The translations under genes were made by a program, and so were the position numbers. From NCBI RefSeq assembly GCF_900060185.1, contig NZ_FIZY01000041.1, positions 1 to 43,640 on the forward strand: a stretch of DNA of 43,640 nt. The letters are read 5' to 3'. Positions 15,965 through 25,003 of this stretch are shown here, in pieces. The notes beneath the pieces were generated by a model. It searched no databases. It was not told where the DNA came from and saw only the letters and a list, made by a program, of their open reading frames with translations. How positions within the stretch are numbered: the stretch's first letter is position 1; each line of letters starts with the position of its first letter. This DNA comes from Grimontia marina (GTDB lineage: Bacteria > Pseudomonadota > Gammaproteobacteria > Enterobacterales > Vibrionaceae).

Positions 15965-16643
15965 TGTTTTGCTCCGTATTCATAAAGCCCACTTTCGAGG
16001 TCGTTTTCCTTTCTTTGTTTGGCCAATGCAACAAAGTGCTTTCCATTGGCACGTCATCTTCATCGTGCGTGACCATGACAGCGGCGATATTTCGATTTTT
16101 GATTTGCTTGAAAACGAATGCGCGGAAGGACTTTCGAAGTGGTTTATCCAGCTTGCTGAAAGGCTCATCCAGCAAGATGACTTTGGGGTGCGAGAGAAGA
16201 GTGCGCATCAAACTGATGCGGGCTCGCTGGCCACCGGAGATTTGGTCGGGCGCTTTAAAAGCGATATCTGCCAGCTCAATTTCTTGCAACGTCGCCAATG
16301 CACGTTCCTTTTTCTCGGTGGCGCTCATGGTGTCTGGCAGACCAAACGCGAGGTTTTGCCAAACATTAAGATGCGGGAAGAGTAAATCATCCTGAAACAG
16401 AATGCCTACCGCCCGTTTTTCTGCTGGAAGCGATTGGATGTTTTGGCCATTAACCAGAATATCGCCATCACAACTAAATTCGGGGGCAAGGTGTCCGGCA
16501 ATTGCACTGAGCAGCGTGGATTTACCACAGCCGCTTGGCCCCATGATCGACAGTACATCCCCTTTTTCGATAAGGAATGACATGCCATCGACCAAGGTGG
16601 CTTGATTAGATTTTATAGTCAGGTTTTGTACGGACAAACTCAT
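15957..16643 (-). CDS. ynjD: ABC transporter ATP-binding protein (YnjD-like)
   Basis: 228 residues with a complete nucleotide-binding domain: Walker A GPSGCGKST (residues ~35-43), Q-loop LFQDD, signature ISGGQRARISL, Walker B VILLDEPF and the switch His in MVTHDEDD. The C-terminal ~25 residues are basic and Asn-rich. It energises import by the YnjC permease. Its start overlaps the end of the permease gene by 38 bases, and its own end overlaps the next gene. The solute is not known for E. coli YnjBCD. Confidence 0.88.
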   Translation of the reverse strand: MSLSVQNLTIKSNQATLVDGMSFLIEKGDVLSIMGPSGCGKSTLLSAIAGHLAPEFSCDGDILVNGQNIQSLPAEKRAVGILFQDDLLFPHLNVWQNLAFGLPDTMSATEKKERALATLQEIELADIAFKAPDQISGGQRARISLMRTLLSHPKVILLDEPFSKLDKPLRKSFRAFVFKQIKNRNIAAVMVTHDEDDVPMESTLLHWPNKERKTTSKVGFMNTEQNNA

Positions 16644-18312
16644 TCACAGACTCTCTGGATTCATCATGTCGGGCGAGGCGACGGCGCGGGTCAGCCAATC
16701 GGCTCGAAGCAAGCGCAAGGGCAAAGAAAATAAGTGGCAGGAAGGCTTGTATCAGACCATACACAGCACTGATACGTCTGTCCTGACCACTGGCAAGGCT
16801 GACCGCTTCGGTGGTTAATGTTGTAATGCGTCCTGCGCCTAAAAGCTGTGTTGGCAGATATTGTGCAAAACTGACACTGAGACCAACAGCCCAAGCCAGC
16901 AATATAGCGGGAATCACAATCGGTAGCTTGACCTGCCACCAGGCCTTCAACGGACTGTGCCCCAAGCTGCGCGCGGTTTGTGTAAGGCGCTGGTCGAACG
17001 ATTTCCAAGGCCCATCCAACGCAAGATAGACATAAGGGAAGGCAAACAGAATATGCGCCCAGATAGTCGCCGGGACGTGCCATTGCCCCGGCAACATGTA
17101 TATCGCGACTTGAATACCGAAAAGAATGGATAACTGTGGGATCAGCATGGGGACGGCAATGACCAACTGCGGGAGTGATTTGTGGTACTTGTCGCGATAC
17201 TCCAGACAGCCTACAGCAAATATCAACGCAATCGTTGCGGATATCAGACCAAGAATCAGGCTGTTGGTCGCAAGCTCAATCAGATGACTGGATTCCTGTT
17301 CCCAAAACCGCGTACTGGTGCGTGTCGGCCAGATATCAGGAAAGCGCCAGCGGAGAGCGAACGACCAAACCAGCAGCAGGGGTATCATCATAAAAGGGAG
17401 TATAGCGATGAGTTTAAACAGGTGTCGTCCCGGCAGAGAATAGGTTTTGCTGCCGCTGAACTGCCAGTTCTGCCAAACGTTAATCAGTACATATTCGAAC
17501 AGGCGATACAAAAGCAGTGTGCCGAAACAGAGGACGAATAACGAAATTGCTCCTGCTGCCGCACGTGGCAACATCGACAGATCAGGGTCGTTGAACCACT
17601 GCCACACCAGTACCGCAAAAGTCGTTGGTGAAGTTGGCCCGAGAATCATTGCCACATCGACCACTGACAACCCATAAGCAATCACAGCGTAAACTGGGAA
17701 GCGCATTTTCGGCAGCCATTGCGGAAACACTACTTTTAACCAAGCCGCGGTGCGGTTGTAGCCCAGACTTTGTGAGGCTGCGAGTAAACGGTCTACTTGC
17801 ATTTGCTTCAGCACAGAAAGGCTCATCAAAAGTAGGAAAGGGGTTTCCTTCACCGCCAGAGCCAGAATTAAACCAATGCCATTGCTGTCCTGAACCAGCG
17901 ACCAGTGGTAGGGCTGCTCTTGTCCGGTAAAAAGCGTGATAAAACGGAATAACCAGCCTGATGGCGCAAAGGTGAGGGCAAAGCCGATCGCAAAGGCAAC
18001 GTGAGGCATCGCCAGCAAAGGTGAAAGCCACTGCTCGATGCGCTTCCAGAATCGGGTTCCCCAGCAGGATTGAAGGATCAGAAACGTAAACAGTACAGCA
18101 ACAAAAGAGGCGGTAATGCCAGTAAATAGGGTGAGCTGAATAGCTTTGTGAGTGCCGGGCCACTCTTGCATCGCTCGCCAACCTTCGAGGCTGGGTTCAC
18201 TTAGTCCAAGAACGGGAAGATAACTGACAGCTGAAAGTAACACGCCGCCAAGTCCGGGAAGAAGAGGTAAACAGCACACGACTAATGTCATCAAATACAG
18301 CAGGCGTAACAT
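16606..18312 (-). CDS. ynjC: ABC transporter permease, fused two-domain (YnjC-like)
   Basis: 568 residues with about 12 membrane helices in two homologous halves, like other single-chain permeases of the ThiP/FbpB shape. Each half has an EAA-type coupling loop: AASQSLGYNRTAAWLKVVFP around residue 180-200 and QTARSLGHSPLKAWWQVKLP around 455-475. It sits between the periplasmic receptor and ATPase genes, as in E. coli ynjBCD. GAGG lies nine bases before the ATG. It is slightly longer than the E. coli protein as I remember it. Confidence 0.87.
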   Translation of the reverse strand: MLRLLYLMTLVVCCLPLLPGLGGVLLSAVSYLPVLGLSEPSLEGWRAMQEWPGTHKAIQLTLFTGITASFVAVLFTFLILQSCWGTRFWKRIEQWLSPLLAMPHVAFAIGFALTFAPSGWLFRFITLFTGQEQPYHWSLVQDSNGIGLILALAVKETPFLLLMSLSVLKQMQVDRLLAASQSLGYNRTAAWLKVVFPQWLPKMRFPVYAVIAYGLSVVDVAMILGPTSPTTFAVLVWQWFNDPDLSMLPRAAAGAISLFVLCFGTLLLYRLFEYVLINVWQNWQFSGSKTYSLPGRHLFKLIAILPFMMIPLLLVWSFALRWRFPDIWPTRTSTRFWEQESSHLIELATNSLILGLISATIALIFAVGCLEYRDKYHKSLPQLVIAVPMLIPQLSILFGIQVAIYMLPGQWHVPATIWAHILFAFPYVYLALDGPWKSFDQRLTQTARSLGHSPLKAWWQVKLPIVIPAILLAWAVGLSVSFAQYLPTQLLGAGRITTLTTEAVSLASGQDRRISAVYGLIQAFLPLIFFALALASSRLADPRRRLARHDESRESVNEFVRTKPDYKI

Positions 18313-18361
18313 GTTTACCTCATTTCACTTGAAGCGCCCGTGGCTTCAACATTTATTCTAA

Positions 18362-19495
18362 TTATTGACCATAACGCTTGAGCCATTCCTGCTCTAACGC
18401 ACCTTGCCAGCTTGGATGCGGCTCAGGTTGAGATTTGAACAGAGGCTTGCTGTCAGACAGTTTGACGACAGCTGGGTCACCCCAGTAATCGCTGTTTGCT
18501 TTACGCGCCTGCGCTTCTTCGCTCATCAGGAAATTGATCGCAATAAGTGCGCCTTCTTTCGCATTAGCGTTCCACGGAATGCCCATAAAGTGAATGTTGG
18601 ACAGTGCACCTTTTTCAAAAGCAAAGGCTTTTGCGGAAGGCGCAAGTGTACCGTTTTTCACTGCCGTTTCAGCCGCATTGGGGTTAAATGTGATAGCGAG
18701 CAGCAATTCTCCGTCATCCAACAGCTGCATGGTTTCCGCGCTGGCCGCTGGGAACTTTTTTCCCTTGCGCCAAGCCACAGCATGCAGCTCATCCAAATAT
18801 TTCCAAAGTGGTGCTGTCACTGCATTGAAATCAGCTTGATCAGCAGGCTTGTAGAACGGAGCGGTATCCATGCTTAATTCCAGCAAAGCGGCTTTCAGGA
18901 AGCTGGTGCCGTGGAATGCTGGTGGTTTCGGGTAGGTGATTTTCCCCGGAAACGCTTTTGCCAGACTCAGCATTTCATTAAAAGAGGCGGGTGGGTTTGC
19001 CAATGTCTTCTCATCATAAATGAAAACCAACTGGCCAACACCCCAAGGTGCTTCGAGGCCGTTAGTTGGTTCTGTGAAATCTTCGCTCACTGGCAGGGAC
19101 TTATCGACAATCGACCAGCTTGGTAGGCTTTCGACAAACGGTCCAAACAACAGACCATTTGATTTCATTGATTTGAAGTTTTCACCATTAATCCAAACCA
19201 TGTCTACACTACCGCCTTCATTCTTGCCAGCGGCTTTCTCGGCGACTAAGCGGTTTACGGTTTCAGCGATATCTGACACTTTGACATGTTGAAGAGTGAC
19301 GCCGTAACGATCTTTTAGTTCGTCGCCCGCCCAACGCAGGTAGGCATTGATTTCCGGGCTACCGCCCCAAGCATTGAAGTAAACCGTTTGGCCTTGAGCG
19401 CCTTCTTCAATTTTCTCCCAGTTGGACAGATCAGCCGCCGAAACGGCTGATGTGAAGGCGAGGGCACAAGCTGCGACGATAGATTTCAAATTCAT
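18362..19495 (-). CDS. ynjB: ABC transporter substrate-binding protein (YnjB-like)
   Basis: 377 residues from the ATG at 19495 (MNLKSIVAA), chosen over an in-frame TTG because AAGGA lies upstream. A Sec signal peptide ends at VSAAD (about residue 20). The mature protein has the fold of type II periplasmic receptors for small ligands (VYFNAWGGSPEINAYLRW, VSDIAETVNRLVAEKAAG, DMVWINGENF). The GGSPEINAYL...W phrase is characteristic of the YnjB group. It delivers an unknown solute to YnjCD. The gene starts five bases after the flavoprotein stop. Confidence 0.87.
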   Translation of the reverse strand: MNLKSIVAACALAFTSAVSAADLSNWEKIEEGAQGQTVYFNAWGGSPEINAYLRWAGDELKDRYGVTLQHVKVSDIAETVNRLVAEKAAGKNEGGSVDMVWINGENFKSMKSNGLLFGPFVESLPSWSIVDKSLPVSEDFTEPTNGLEAPWGVGQLVFIYDEKTLANPPASFNEMLSLAKAFPGKITYPKPPAFHGTSFLKAALLELSMDTAPFYKPADQADFNAVTAPLWKYLDELHAVAWRKGKKFPAASAETMQLLDDGELLLAITFNPNAAETAVKNGTLAPSAKAFAFEKGALSNIHFMGIPWNANAKEGALIAINFLMSEEAQARKANSDYWGDPAVVKLSDSKPLFKSQPEPHPSWQGALEQEWLKRYGQ

Positions 19496-19500
19496 GGTGA

Positions 19501-21678
19501 TCAATCTTCCTTAATCATGGTTTGAGATTTGTTTGCATTGGATTCGTTACGCATCCAGGTGTGGAACTTCTCTACCCAAGCCAACAGTCCTTGAGGAGCA
19601 TTGTTCTGCTTCCAAACACCCGCTGTGTATTTGGTTGCCTCACTCATGGTTGGGTAAGGGTGCACTGTACCGAGGATCTTGTTTAATCCAAGGCCGTGTC
19701 GCATTGCCAAGGTGAATTCTGCGAGCAGGTCGCCAGCATGTGAACCCACAATGGTCGCACCCAGGATCTTATCTTTGCCTTTCGGTGTGATGACTTTGAT
19801 AAAGCCATGGTCTTCCCCGTCCGCAATCGCACGGTCCAAGTCGTCGATACCATAGTGAGCCACTTCGTATTCGATACCTTGTGCAATCGCCTCTTTCTCG
19901 TTGATCCCGACACGGGCGACTTCCGGCGCAGTGTAGGTGGCTGCTGGCATCACAGAGTAATCTGCTTTGAATTTCTTAAAGTCACCAAACAAAGCATTCA
20001 CTGCGGCATACCAAGCTTGATGGCCTGCAGCGTGGGTTAATTGAAATGGCCCCGCCACGTCACCAACGGCGAAGATATTCGGATAGTTCGATTGCAAATA
20101 CTCATTCACTTTGACAGTACCGCGCTCTGTCAACTCAACGCCGATTTCCTCAAGGCCAAAGCCTTTGGTGTTGGCTACGCGGCCAAGCGCCAGCATCACA
20201 TAGTCAAACTCGACGACAACTTCTTCGCCGTTGTGCTCAAGGTAGGCGCGCTGAACATCGCCATCTTTCTCAAAGCGTGTTGCTTTGTGGCCAAGCAGAA
20301 TGTTCACGCCGTCTTCTTTGAGGCCGTTTACAACCAGTTCGGCAGCATCGGCGTCTTCACGGATCAGTAGTTGGTCTGCCATTTCCACCAAGGTAACATC
20401 TGTACCAAGGCGAGAGAAGCTTTGCGCTAATTCGCTACCGATTGGACCACCACCCAGTACCAAGAGCTTCTTAGGCTGCTCCTGAAGCTCCCAAACGTTG
20501 TCTGAGGTGAGGTAATTCACTTCCTGAAGACCGGGTATACCAGGAACCAAAGGACGTGCACCGGTTGCGATAACAATGTTGCGGGTGGTCAGGCGCTGAC
20601 CATTTACTTCGACTTCCCAAGGAGACAGGATCTTCGCTTCGCCTTGAATGCATTCCACACCAAGCTTGGTGTAACGCTCGACAGAATCGTGCGGCTCAAT
20701 GCCAGCGATGACTTTGTGTACGCGACCCATTACCTGTCGGAAGTCAACGCTGGGCTCACCAGCAGTTACCCCAAACTCTTGTGAACGCTTGATTTCATGC
20801 ATTGCGTGACCTGCGCGAATCAGTGCTTTTGATGGCACACAGCCAGTATTCAGGCAATCGCCGCCCATTTTGTGTTTTTCAATCAGGGTCACTTTCGCTT
20901 TTACAGCAGCACCAATGTAGGTGGTGACCAAACCGCCCGCACCCGCACCAATCGCAATCAGGTTGCGGTCAAACGTGGCTGGCTTTTGCCATTTTGCGTA
21001 AACGCGGCGCTTTTGAATCACGTTCATGATCATCTTGGCGATGATTGGGAAAACACCCAACAGAACCAGTGATAACAATACGCCCGGTGAAACGATGCCG
21101 CTCAGGGAATCGATTTGTGCCAGTTGAGTACCCGCATTGATGTATACCGCAGTACCTGGCAGCATGCCGATTTGACTCACGATGTAGAAAGTGGCGGTGC
21201 GGATTGGCGTTAAGCCCATCAGCAGGTTAATCAGGAAAAACGGAAAAACAGGGATGAGACGCAGAGTCAGCAGATAGAAAGGCCCATTTTTCTCTACACC
21301 TTGGTTAATCGTGGCTAAGCGGTCACCAAATTTACTTTGCACTGAGTCTTTCAGAAGGAAACGGCTGACCAGGAAAGCAAGCGTTGCACCAATAGAGCTG
21401 GCAAACGAAACCAGAAGCAGTGCCCACCAGAAGCCAAATAAGGCGGCACCGAGCAGTGTAGCAATCGCTGCTCCCGGCAATGAAAGTGCGGTCATGGCGA
21501 TGTAAACGATAAAGTAAATCACGCTGGCACTGACAAAGTTGCTAGCAATGGTGTCTTTTAGTGCTTCATGCTGCGCTTTTGCGTTTTCAAGTGTAAACAG
21601 CGCTCCGAGGTCGAAGGCAACCCAGGTGACGAATATGGCTGCAATGACAATGAGAACAGCTAACTTCTTTGTGTTCAT
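19501..21678 (-). CDS. Fusion of a TVP38/TMEM64 membrane domain with a mercuric-reductase-like flavoprotein
   Basis: 725 residues. Residues ~1-220 are a TVP38/TMEM64 (SNARE-associated, DedA-like) membrane domain with several helices and the typical GFWWALLLVSFASSIGATLAFLVSR-type segment near 82-106. From ~237 a complete class I pyridine-nucleotide disulfide oxidoreductase follows. It has the FAD-binding GAGAGG (244-249), redox-active GGDCLNTGCVPSK (Cys 275 and 280), an NAD(P) site LVLGGGPIGSELAQ, the second FAD motif IFAVGDVAG and a C-terminal dimer domain with HPYPTMSE. The last motif resembles MerA-like reductases more than dihydrolipoamide dehydrogenase. A mercuric-ion NmerA domain and a C-terminal Cys pair are absent, so Hg reduction is unlikely. 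It leads the ynj-type operon, in the place of E. coli ynjE neighbourhood functions. Confidence 0.88.
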   Translation of the reverse strand: MNTKKLAVLIVIAAIFVTWVAFDLGALFTLENAKAQHEALKDTIASNFVSASVIYFIVYIAMTALSLPGAAIATLLGAALFGFWWALLLVSFASSIGATLAFLVSRFLLKDSVQSKFGDRLATINQGVEKNGPFYLLTLRLIPVFPFFLINLLMGLTPIRTATFYIVSQIGMLPGTAVYINAGTQLAQIDSLSGIVSPGVLLSLVLLGVFPIIAKMIMNVIQKRRVYAKWQKPATFDRNLIAIGAGAGGLVTTYIGAAVKAKVTLIEKHKMGGDCLNTGCVPSKALIRAGHAMHEIKRSQEFGVTAGEPSVDFRQVMGRVHKVIAGIEPHDSVERYTKLGVECIQGEAKILSPWEVEVNGQRLTTRNIVIATGARPLVPGIPGLQEVNYLTSDNVWELQEQPKKLLVLGGGPIGSELAQSFSRLGTDVTLVEMADQLLIREDADAAELVVNGLKEDGVNILLGHKATRFEKDGDVQRAYLEHNGEEVVVEFDYVMLALGRVANTKGFGLEEIGVELTERGTVKVNEYLQSNYPNIFAVGDVAGPFQLTHAAGHQAWYAAVNALFGDFKKFKADYSVMPAATYTAPEVARVGINEKEAIAQGIEYEVAHYGIDDLDRAIADGEDHGFIKVITPKGKDKILGATIVGSHAGDLLAEFTLAMRHGLGLNKILGTVHPYPTMSEATKYTAGVWKQNNAPQGLLAWVEKFHTWMRNESNANKSQTMIKED

Positions 21679-22113
21679 TTCGGGTCCTTTTTTGTTGACG
21701 TTGTTCCACGAATCTGTCTACTCGAAAACGGGATAACTTCAAGTGATTTGGCACACCTCTAATTATGTCAAAAGTTTCCTTTTGTCTTAGCGGAATGCAC
21801 TTCGTTACCAATGAGTTAAACAGGTTTATTGTCAAAACTGTGACCGAGGGAGTTGTTAAACCTCGGCTTGACGAAAGCAATACGTGGAGTTGCGCGCGAT
21901 TCCTCTTCTTTTTTGCTTGCTGGATATGACCGAGGGGTTTTGGGAAAAATTACAAACTTATTCAAATTTTTCGATGTTATTCGCGGGGGTATGAAGAGTG
22001 AGTGCATGTATATCAAAGCTAACTTTCTGAAGTAATTGATAAAATTTTTACGCAAAGAGTGGGTCGTTGGATTACTTCAGTGTCTTTTAAAGATGAGAGA
22101 GTGGAAATCAAGT
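21679..22113. other. Intergenic stretch without a supported gene
   Basis: Short overlapping frames exist on both strands, but none has a ribosome binding site or recognisable protein features. The part next to 21679 includes the AAAGGA site of the TVP38-flavoprotein gene and presumably the promoter of its operon. Confidence 0.5.
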
Positions 22114-22455
22114 TTACAGGCAGTACGTGGTGTATTGGAGAACTAAAAGCCCAAGAGGAATCAGCGCAAGTGTCGTTGCGCCACCAATATGGTAGTTACG
22201 GTACCAATAGCTGCGTTGTGCGAAGCTGTTCAACCTCAAACCCCAAATCACTACCAGTGCGTTGATACTACAAAAAAGAATAACAATGATGGTAAGAAAA
22301 GACGGGTCAACGGTGCCATGTGTGTTTGTCGCATAGGAAACCGCAGGGAAGGAGAAACAGAAAAATACCGTCCACTTGAACCTGCGCGGCCACTTTCTGA
22401 AATGGTCGCGGAAAATTCTATCAATTTGGTCAGGAAACGGCTTTGTGTAGTGCAT
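22114..22455 (-). CDS. Small multi-pass membrane protein, unknown function
   Basis: 113 residues with a basic N-terminus (RDHFRKWPRRFKW) and three likely membrane helices (TVFFCFSFPAVSYA, FLTIIVILFCSINALVVIWGL, TLALIPLGLLVLQY). The basic loop between helices follows the positive-inside rule. The ribosome binding site is weak. A perfect CRP consensus lies about 97 bases upstream of the start, which supports this strand over the overlapping plus-strand frame at 22189. It has no operon partner. I do not recognise the family. Confidence 0.55.
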   Translation of the reverse strand: MHYTKPFPDQIDRIFRDHFRKWPRRFKWTVFFCFSFPAVSYATNTHGTVDPSFLTIIVILFCSINALVVIWGLRLNSFAQRSYWYRNYHIGGATTLALIPLGLLVLQYTTYCL

Positions 22456-22544
22456 TTATTTGTCGCCATTTATGTATCTTCTCTTTTGGCATAGTTCAGA
22501 TTTGGATGCACTGATAAAAGTTATGTACCACTATGTCTCATATA

Positions 22545-22560
22545 TGTGATATATGTCACA
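22545..22560. promoter_or_regulatory. Perfect CRP-cAMP binding site
   Basis: TGTGA-TATATG-TCACA is the exact consensus TGTGA-N6-TCACA. A second inverted repeat, GTCACA-CA-TGTGAC (22555-22568), overlaps its right arm. The nearest gene start is the small membrane protein at 22455. The rest of 22569-22770 is AT-rich and without a gene. Confidence 0.75.
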
Positions 22561-22775
22561 CATGTGACTTAACTGTGGCTTTGGCTAGGTTGATCGTCCT
22601 TCACAGCAAATCTCTTCCTTTTTACCACTTTACTTAGACAAACCCTTCTCATGTAAGCAATGGGTCATCGTATTACTTTCCATTATTAAGGCCAAGATTG
22701 TCTATCAAGAGGGAAGTTAATTACTTTTATCGTGGCTCTTTACAGTACAGAGTATCTTCATATCGTTGCTCAATA

Positions 22776-22810
22776 ACAAAACAGCCAATGGCCGAGAGGG
22801 CACATTGGCT
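22776..22810 (-). terminator. Rho-independent terminator after tfoY
   Basis: On the minus strand AGCCAATG pairs with CATTGGCT (with an internal GCC/GGC) and is followed by GTTTTGTTATT. Confidence 0.85.
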
Positions 22811-22832
22811 GTATATGAGAGAGGTTTTTCGG

Positions 22833-23426
22833 TTACTGGCGAAGGGTTTCGAGTAACTCGTTTCTGCGCTGAGGTGTAATCACAGACCAATGCTTTCCTT
22901 CAATCGCACCTTCTAGTGCCCAAAGCAACTCAAGACTTAGCGCATCATTGTGTGATTTCTGTAATGCCTGATAAGCACCTACCGCGCCTGCACGTTGCAA
23001 CTCCTCGACGGATTCGATGCCCGCTTTTTTCAGCATGCGTTCCGTCGCAAGGCGAAGGTTTGGAAGATCTTTGATACGTGAAGGCGCAGCAGTCTTCTTT
23101 TCTTTCTGGTCTTCCCTTGCAATGGTCAATGCTTTAAATGCATGGTCCATGAGAAGATCTGATTGCTCCCACCATTCCTGCGGCACGGAGTAGTATTTGG
23201 TGACAACAGGGAATCCACGTTTCTTGTATACGTAGGGTTTCATACTAAGCGTTTTGAATTCAGATTCATTGGCTGTACCAGCGCGAAGATGAAGCTGGTC
23301 ATTGACAACGAGTGCAAACATCGTCTCGTCGCAAAATACACCGAAACCGCCAAACATCGAGCGTGATTTCATTTTGCCCAGACATTCAAAGAACTTCAGT
23401 GTGTTTTTTAGAGTAGGTTTGTCCAT
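22833..23426 (-). CDS. tfoY: TfoY, Sxy/TfoX-family regulator
   Basis: 197 residues from the ATG at 23426 (MDKPTLKN). A slightly longer frame starts at a TTG and is less likely. The N-terminal TfoX domain (SRSMFGGFGVFCDETMFALV, residues ~23-42; KPYVYKKRGFPVVTKYYSVP) is followed by a C-terminal TfoX domain of helix-hairpin type (IKDLPNLRLATERMLKKAGI). Vibrios carry two paralogues. TfoX drives chitin-induced competence and TfoY drives a defensive state with type VI secretion and motility. A c-di-GMP-I riboswitch about 110 bases upstream identifies this one as tfoY, since in V. cholerae that gene carries the Vc2 riboswitch. The ribosome binding site is weak, which would suit translational control. 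It is a single-gene unit with its own terminator. Confidence 0.9.
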   Translation of the reverse strand: MDKPTLKNTLKFFECLGKMKSRSMFGGFGVFCDETMFALVVNDQLHLRAGTANESEFKTLSMKPYVYKKRGFPVVTKYYSVPQEWWEQSDLLMDHAFKALTIAREDQKEKKTAAPSRIKDLPNLRLATERMLKKAGIESVEELQRAGAVGAYQALQKSHNDALSLELLWALEGAIEGKHWSVITPQRRNELLETLRQ

Positions 23427-23537
23427 GTGACTTATTCTCAATCAATACGTTCCTGGATGAATGGTCAAGGAGTAACGTAGCAAAGCTAATTCAGAGAATT
23501 GTCAACGCACCGGGTGAGCCGGAATGTGAAATGCTAA

Positions 23538-23639
23538 CGTCATCGGTAACTCCGCTACCAACATCTGAGAGTCACTCTCGATGTGAGGCCGGAAGCTTTG
23601 CGTCCCAGGCTTTCGCCTTGGTTTGCCTTTTTCTTGACG
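23538..23639 (-). promoter_or_regulatory. c-di-GMP-I (GEMM-I) riboswitch aptamer upstream of tfoY
   Basis: Read on the minus strand the region has all GEMM-I landmarks in order. These are the conserved GGCAAACC, a P2 hairpin closed by a GAAA tetraloop (AAGGCGAAAGCCT), GGGACGCAAAGC and CCGGCCT with the tetraloop-receptor side. A P3 stem of lineage-specific sequence and GGTAGCGGAGTTACCGATG follow. The closing stem P1 is CGTCA with TGACG at the two ends. Its position before a Sxy-family gene matches V. cholerae Vc2/tfoY. A TTGACA about 20 bases downstream of the aptamer could mark an extra promoter that bypasses the switch. The rest of 23640-23885 holds no gene. Confidence 0.93.
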
Positions 23640-23890
23640 AGATTTAGCTTAACCGAATCGCGTCATTTTGTCGTTATTGCTAGTCTAACAAAGTGTGATC
23701 TTAGTTCAGAATGGGCTTTATTGATGCCTTTATAATTATTCCGTTCCCTTTGTTATTGAAGAAATTTCGACTTTCGCACCCCTTATTCAATATGAAATAA
23801 GGGTAGCACTAGAAATCTAGGCATTTTATTGATTTTGAGGTTTGTCGCAATAATAGGATCAGTTTATCTAACAAACTTGTCACTAATAGA

Positions 23891-23918
23891 AAAGCCTGAA
23901 CGTAAACGCTCAGGCTTT
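23891..23918. terminator. Terminator hairpin after purR, usable from both strands
   Basis: AAAGCCTGA pairs with TCAGGCTTT around a loop of ten bases. T-runs occur in both directions, but purR (minus strand) is the gene that needs it. Confidence 0.8.
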
Positions 23919-23946
23919 TAGGTTTAATAGAAGTAGTAATTTGCTG

Positions 23947-24954
23947 TTAATTGTTCAAGTTCTTTACAGAACGTCGCACGATCAACTCAGGCTGCATTTC
24001 GAAAATCTGTTGCTGGTTTTCTTTGTTTGCCAGACGTTCCATCAGTAGTTTGATTGCCGTTTTACCCAAACGGTTTTTAGGCTGATGAATCGTAGTCAAT
24101 GGCGGAGAGAAAAAGCCTGCTAAATCGATGTTGTCGTAACCAATGATTGAAATGTCATTGGGCACATCCAAACCTGCTTGGCGGAATGTACTGATAGCAG
24201 CAAGCGCCATGATATCGTTAAAGCAGAATATGGCTGTAGGGCGTTCTTCAAGCGCCACAAGTTTGTTGGCGGCTTCTTCAGCAGAGTCACATTCGAAATC
24301 GGCTTCTACAATCCAGTCTGGGTTATAAGTTAATCCCGCTTCTTCCAGCGCTTTACGGAAACCGTCTAAGCGCTCGCGACACGTTAATTTATCCATCTGG
24401 CCTGAGATACAGCCAATTTTGGTGTGACCGTTTTCAATAAAGTGTTTGGTCGCAATATAGCCGCCAAGCTCTGCATTGTCCTGAATACAGTCTGTGTTGA
24501 TGTGCTCAGTGCCCCAGTCCATCACTACCATCGGCAGATCTTGTTTCTTCTCAAGCAGCGAGAGTAGCTCCTCATTAAGGTCAGAGCACATTACAAGCAG
24601 ACCATCAACGCGTTTTTCTGCCAGCATTCGCAAGTAATCGCGCTGCTTGGAAAGGTTACCTTCGGTATTGCACAGGATTAGCGTGTAGCCTTCTTTGTAG
24701 CAGTATTCTTCTACGCCATGCACCACTTCTGCGAAGAACGGGTTGGTTGATTTGGTGACCAGCATGCCAATAGTGCGGGTGGAGTTGCACTTCAAGCTTC
24801 GAGCCACTGCGCTTGGTGCGTAATTCAGTTCATCGACTGCTGCCCATACTTTCTTTGTTGTGTTCTCTGCAACAAAACGTGTCTTATTGATCACGTGCGA
24901 AACTGTTGTTGTAGAAACACCGGCGAGTCGAGCGACGTCTTTAATTGTTGCCAT
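23947..24954 (-). CDS. purR: Purine repressor PurR (LacI family)
   Basis: 335 residues. The N-terminal LacI helix-turn-helix and hinge ([14 protein letters not shown], then [18 protein letters not shown], then SAVARSLK) are almost the same as those of E. coli PurR. The core keeps family phrases such as [41 protein letters not shown] and [12 protein letters not shown]. It binds hypoxanthine or guanine as corepressor and shuts down purine biosynthesis genes. It is transcribed alone and is probably autoregulated through the PUR-box-like sequence 50 bases upstream. Confidence 0.95.
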   Translation of the reverse strand: MATIKDVARLAGVSTTTVSHVINKTRFVAENTTKKVWAAVDELNYAPSAVARSLKCNSTRTIGMLVTKSTNPFFAEVVHGVEEYCYKEGYTLILCNTEGNLSKQRDYLRMLAEKRVDGLLVMCSDLNEELLSLLEKKQDLPMVVMDWGTEHINTDCIQDNAELGGYIATKHFIENGHTKIGCISGQMDKLTCRERLDGFRKALEEAGLTYNPDWIVEADFECDSAEEAANKLVALEERPTAIFCFNDIMALAAISTFRQAGLDVPNDISIIGYDNIDLAGFFSPPLTTIHQPKNRLGKTAIKLLMERLANKENQQQIFEMQPELIVRRSVKNLNN

Positions 24955-25003
24955 TCGGTAATCTTCTTGTCGTTTTCATTGGCAGTCTCTGTCATTTCGG
25001 ACT

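Noticed and set aside
19501-21678. Mercuric reductase (merA)
   Set aside because: No N-terminal metal-binding domain, no C-terminal Cys pair and no mer operon genes; the membrane fusion points to another role.
21816-22055. 79-codon minus-strand frame upstream of the flavoprotein operon
   Set aside because: No family features, no ribosome site, overlapped by an equally poor plus-strand frame.
22833-23426. Calling this gene tfoX (competence regulator)
   Set aside because: The upstream c-di-GMP-I riboswitch is the mark of tfoY, so TfoY is the better name.
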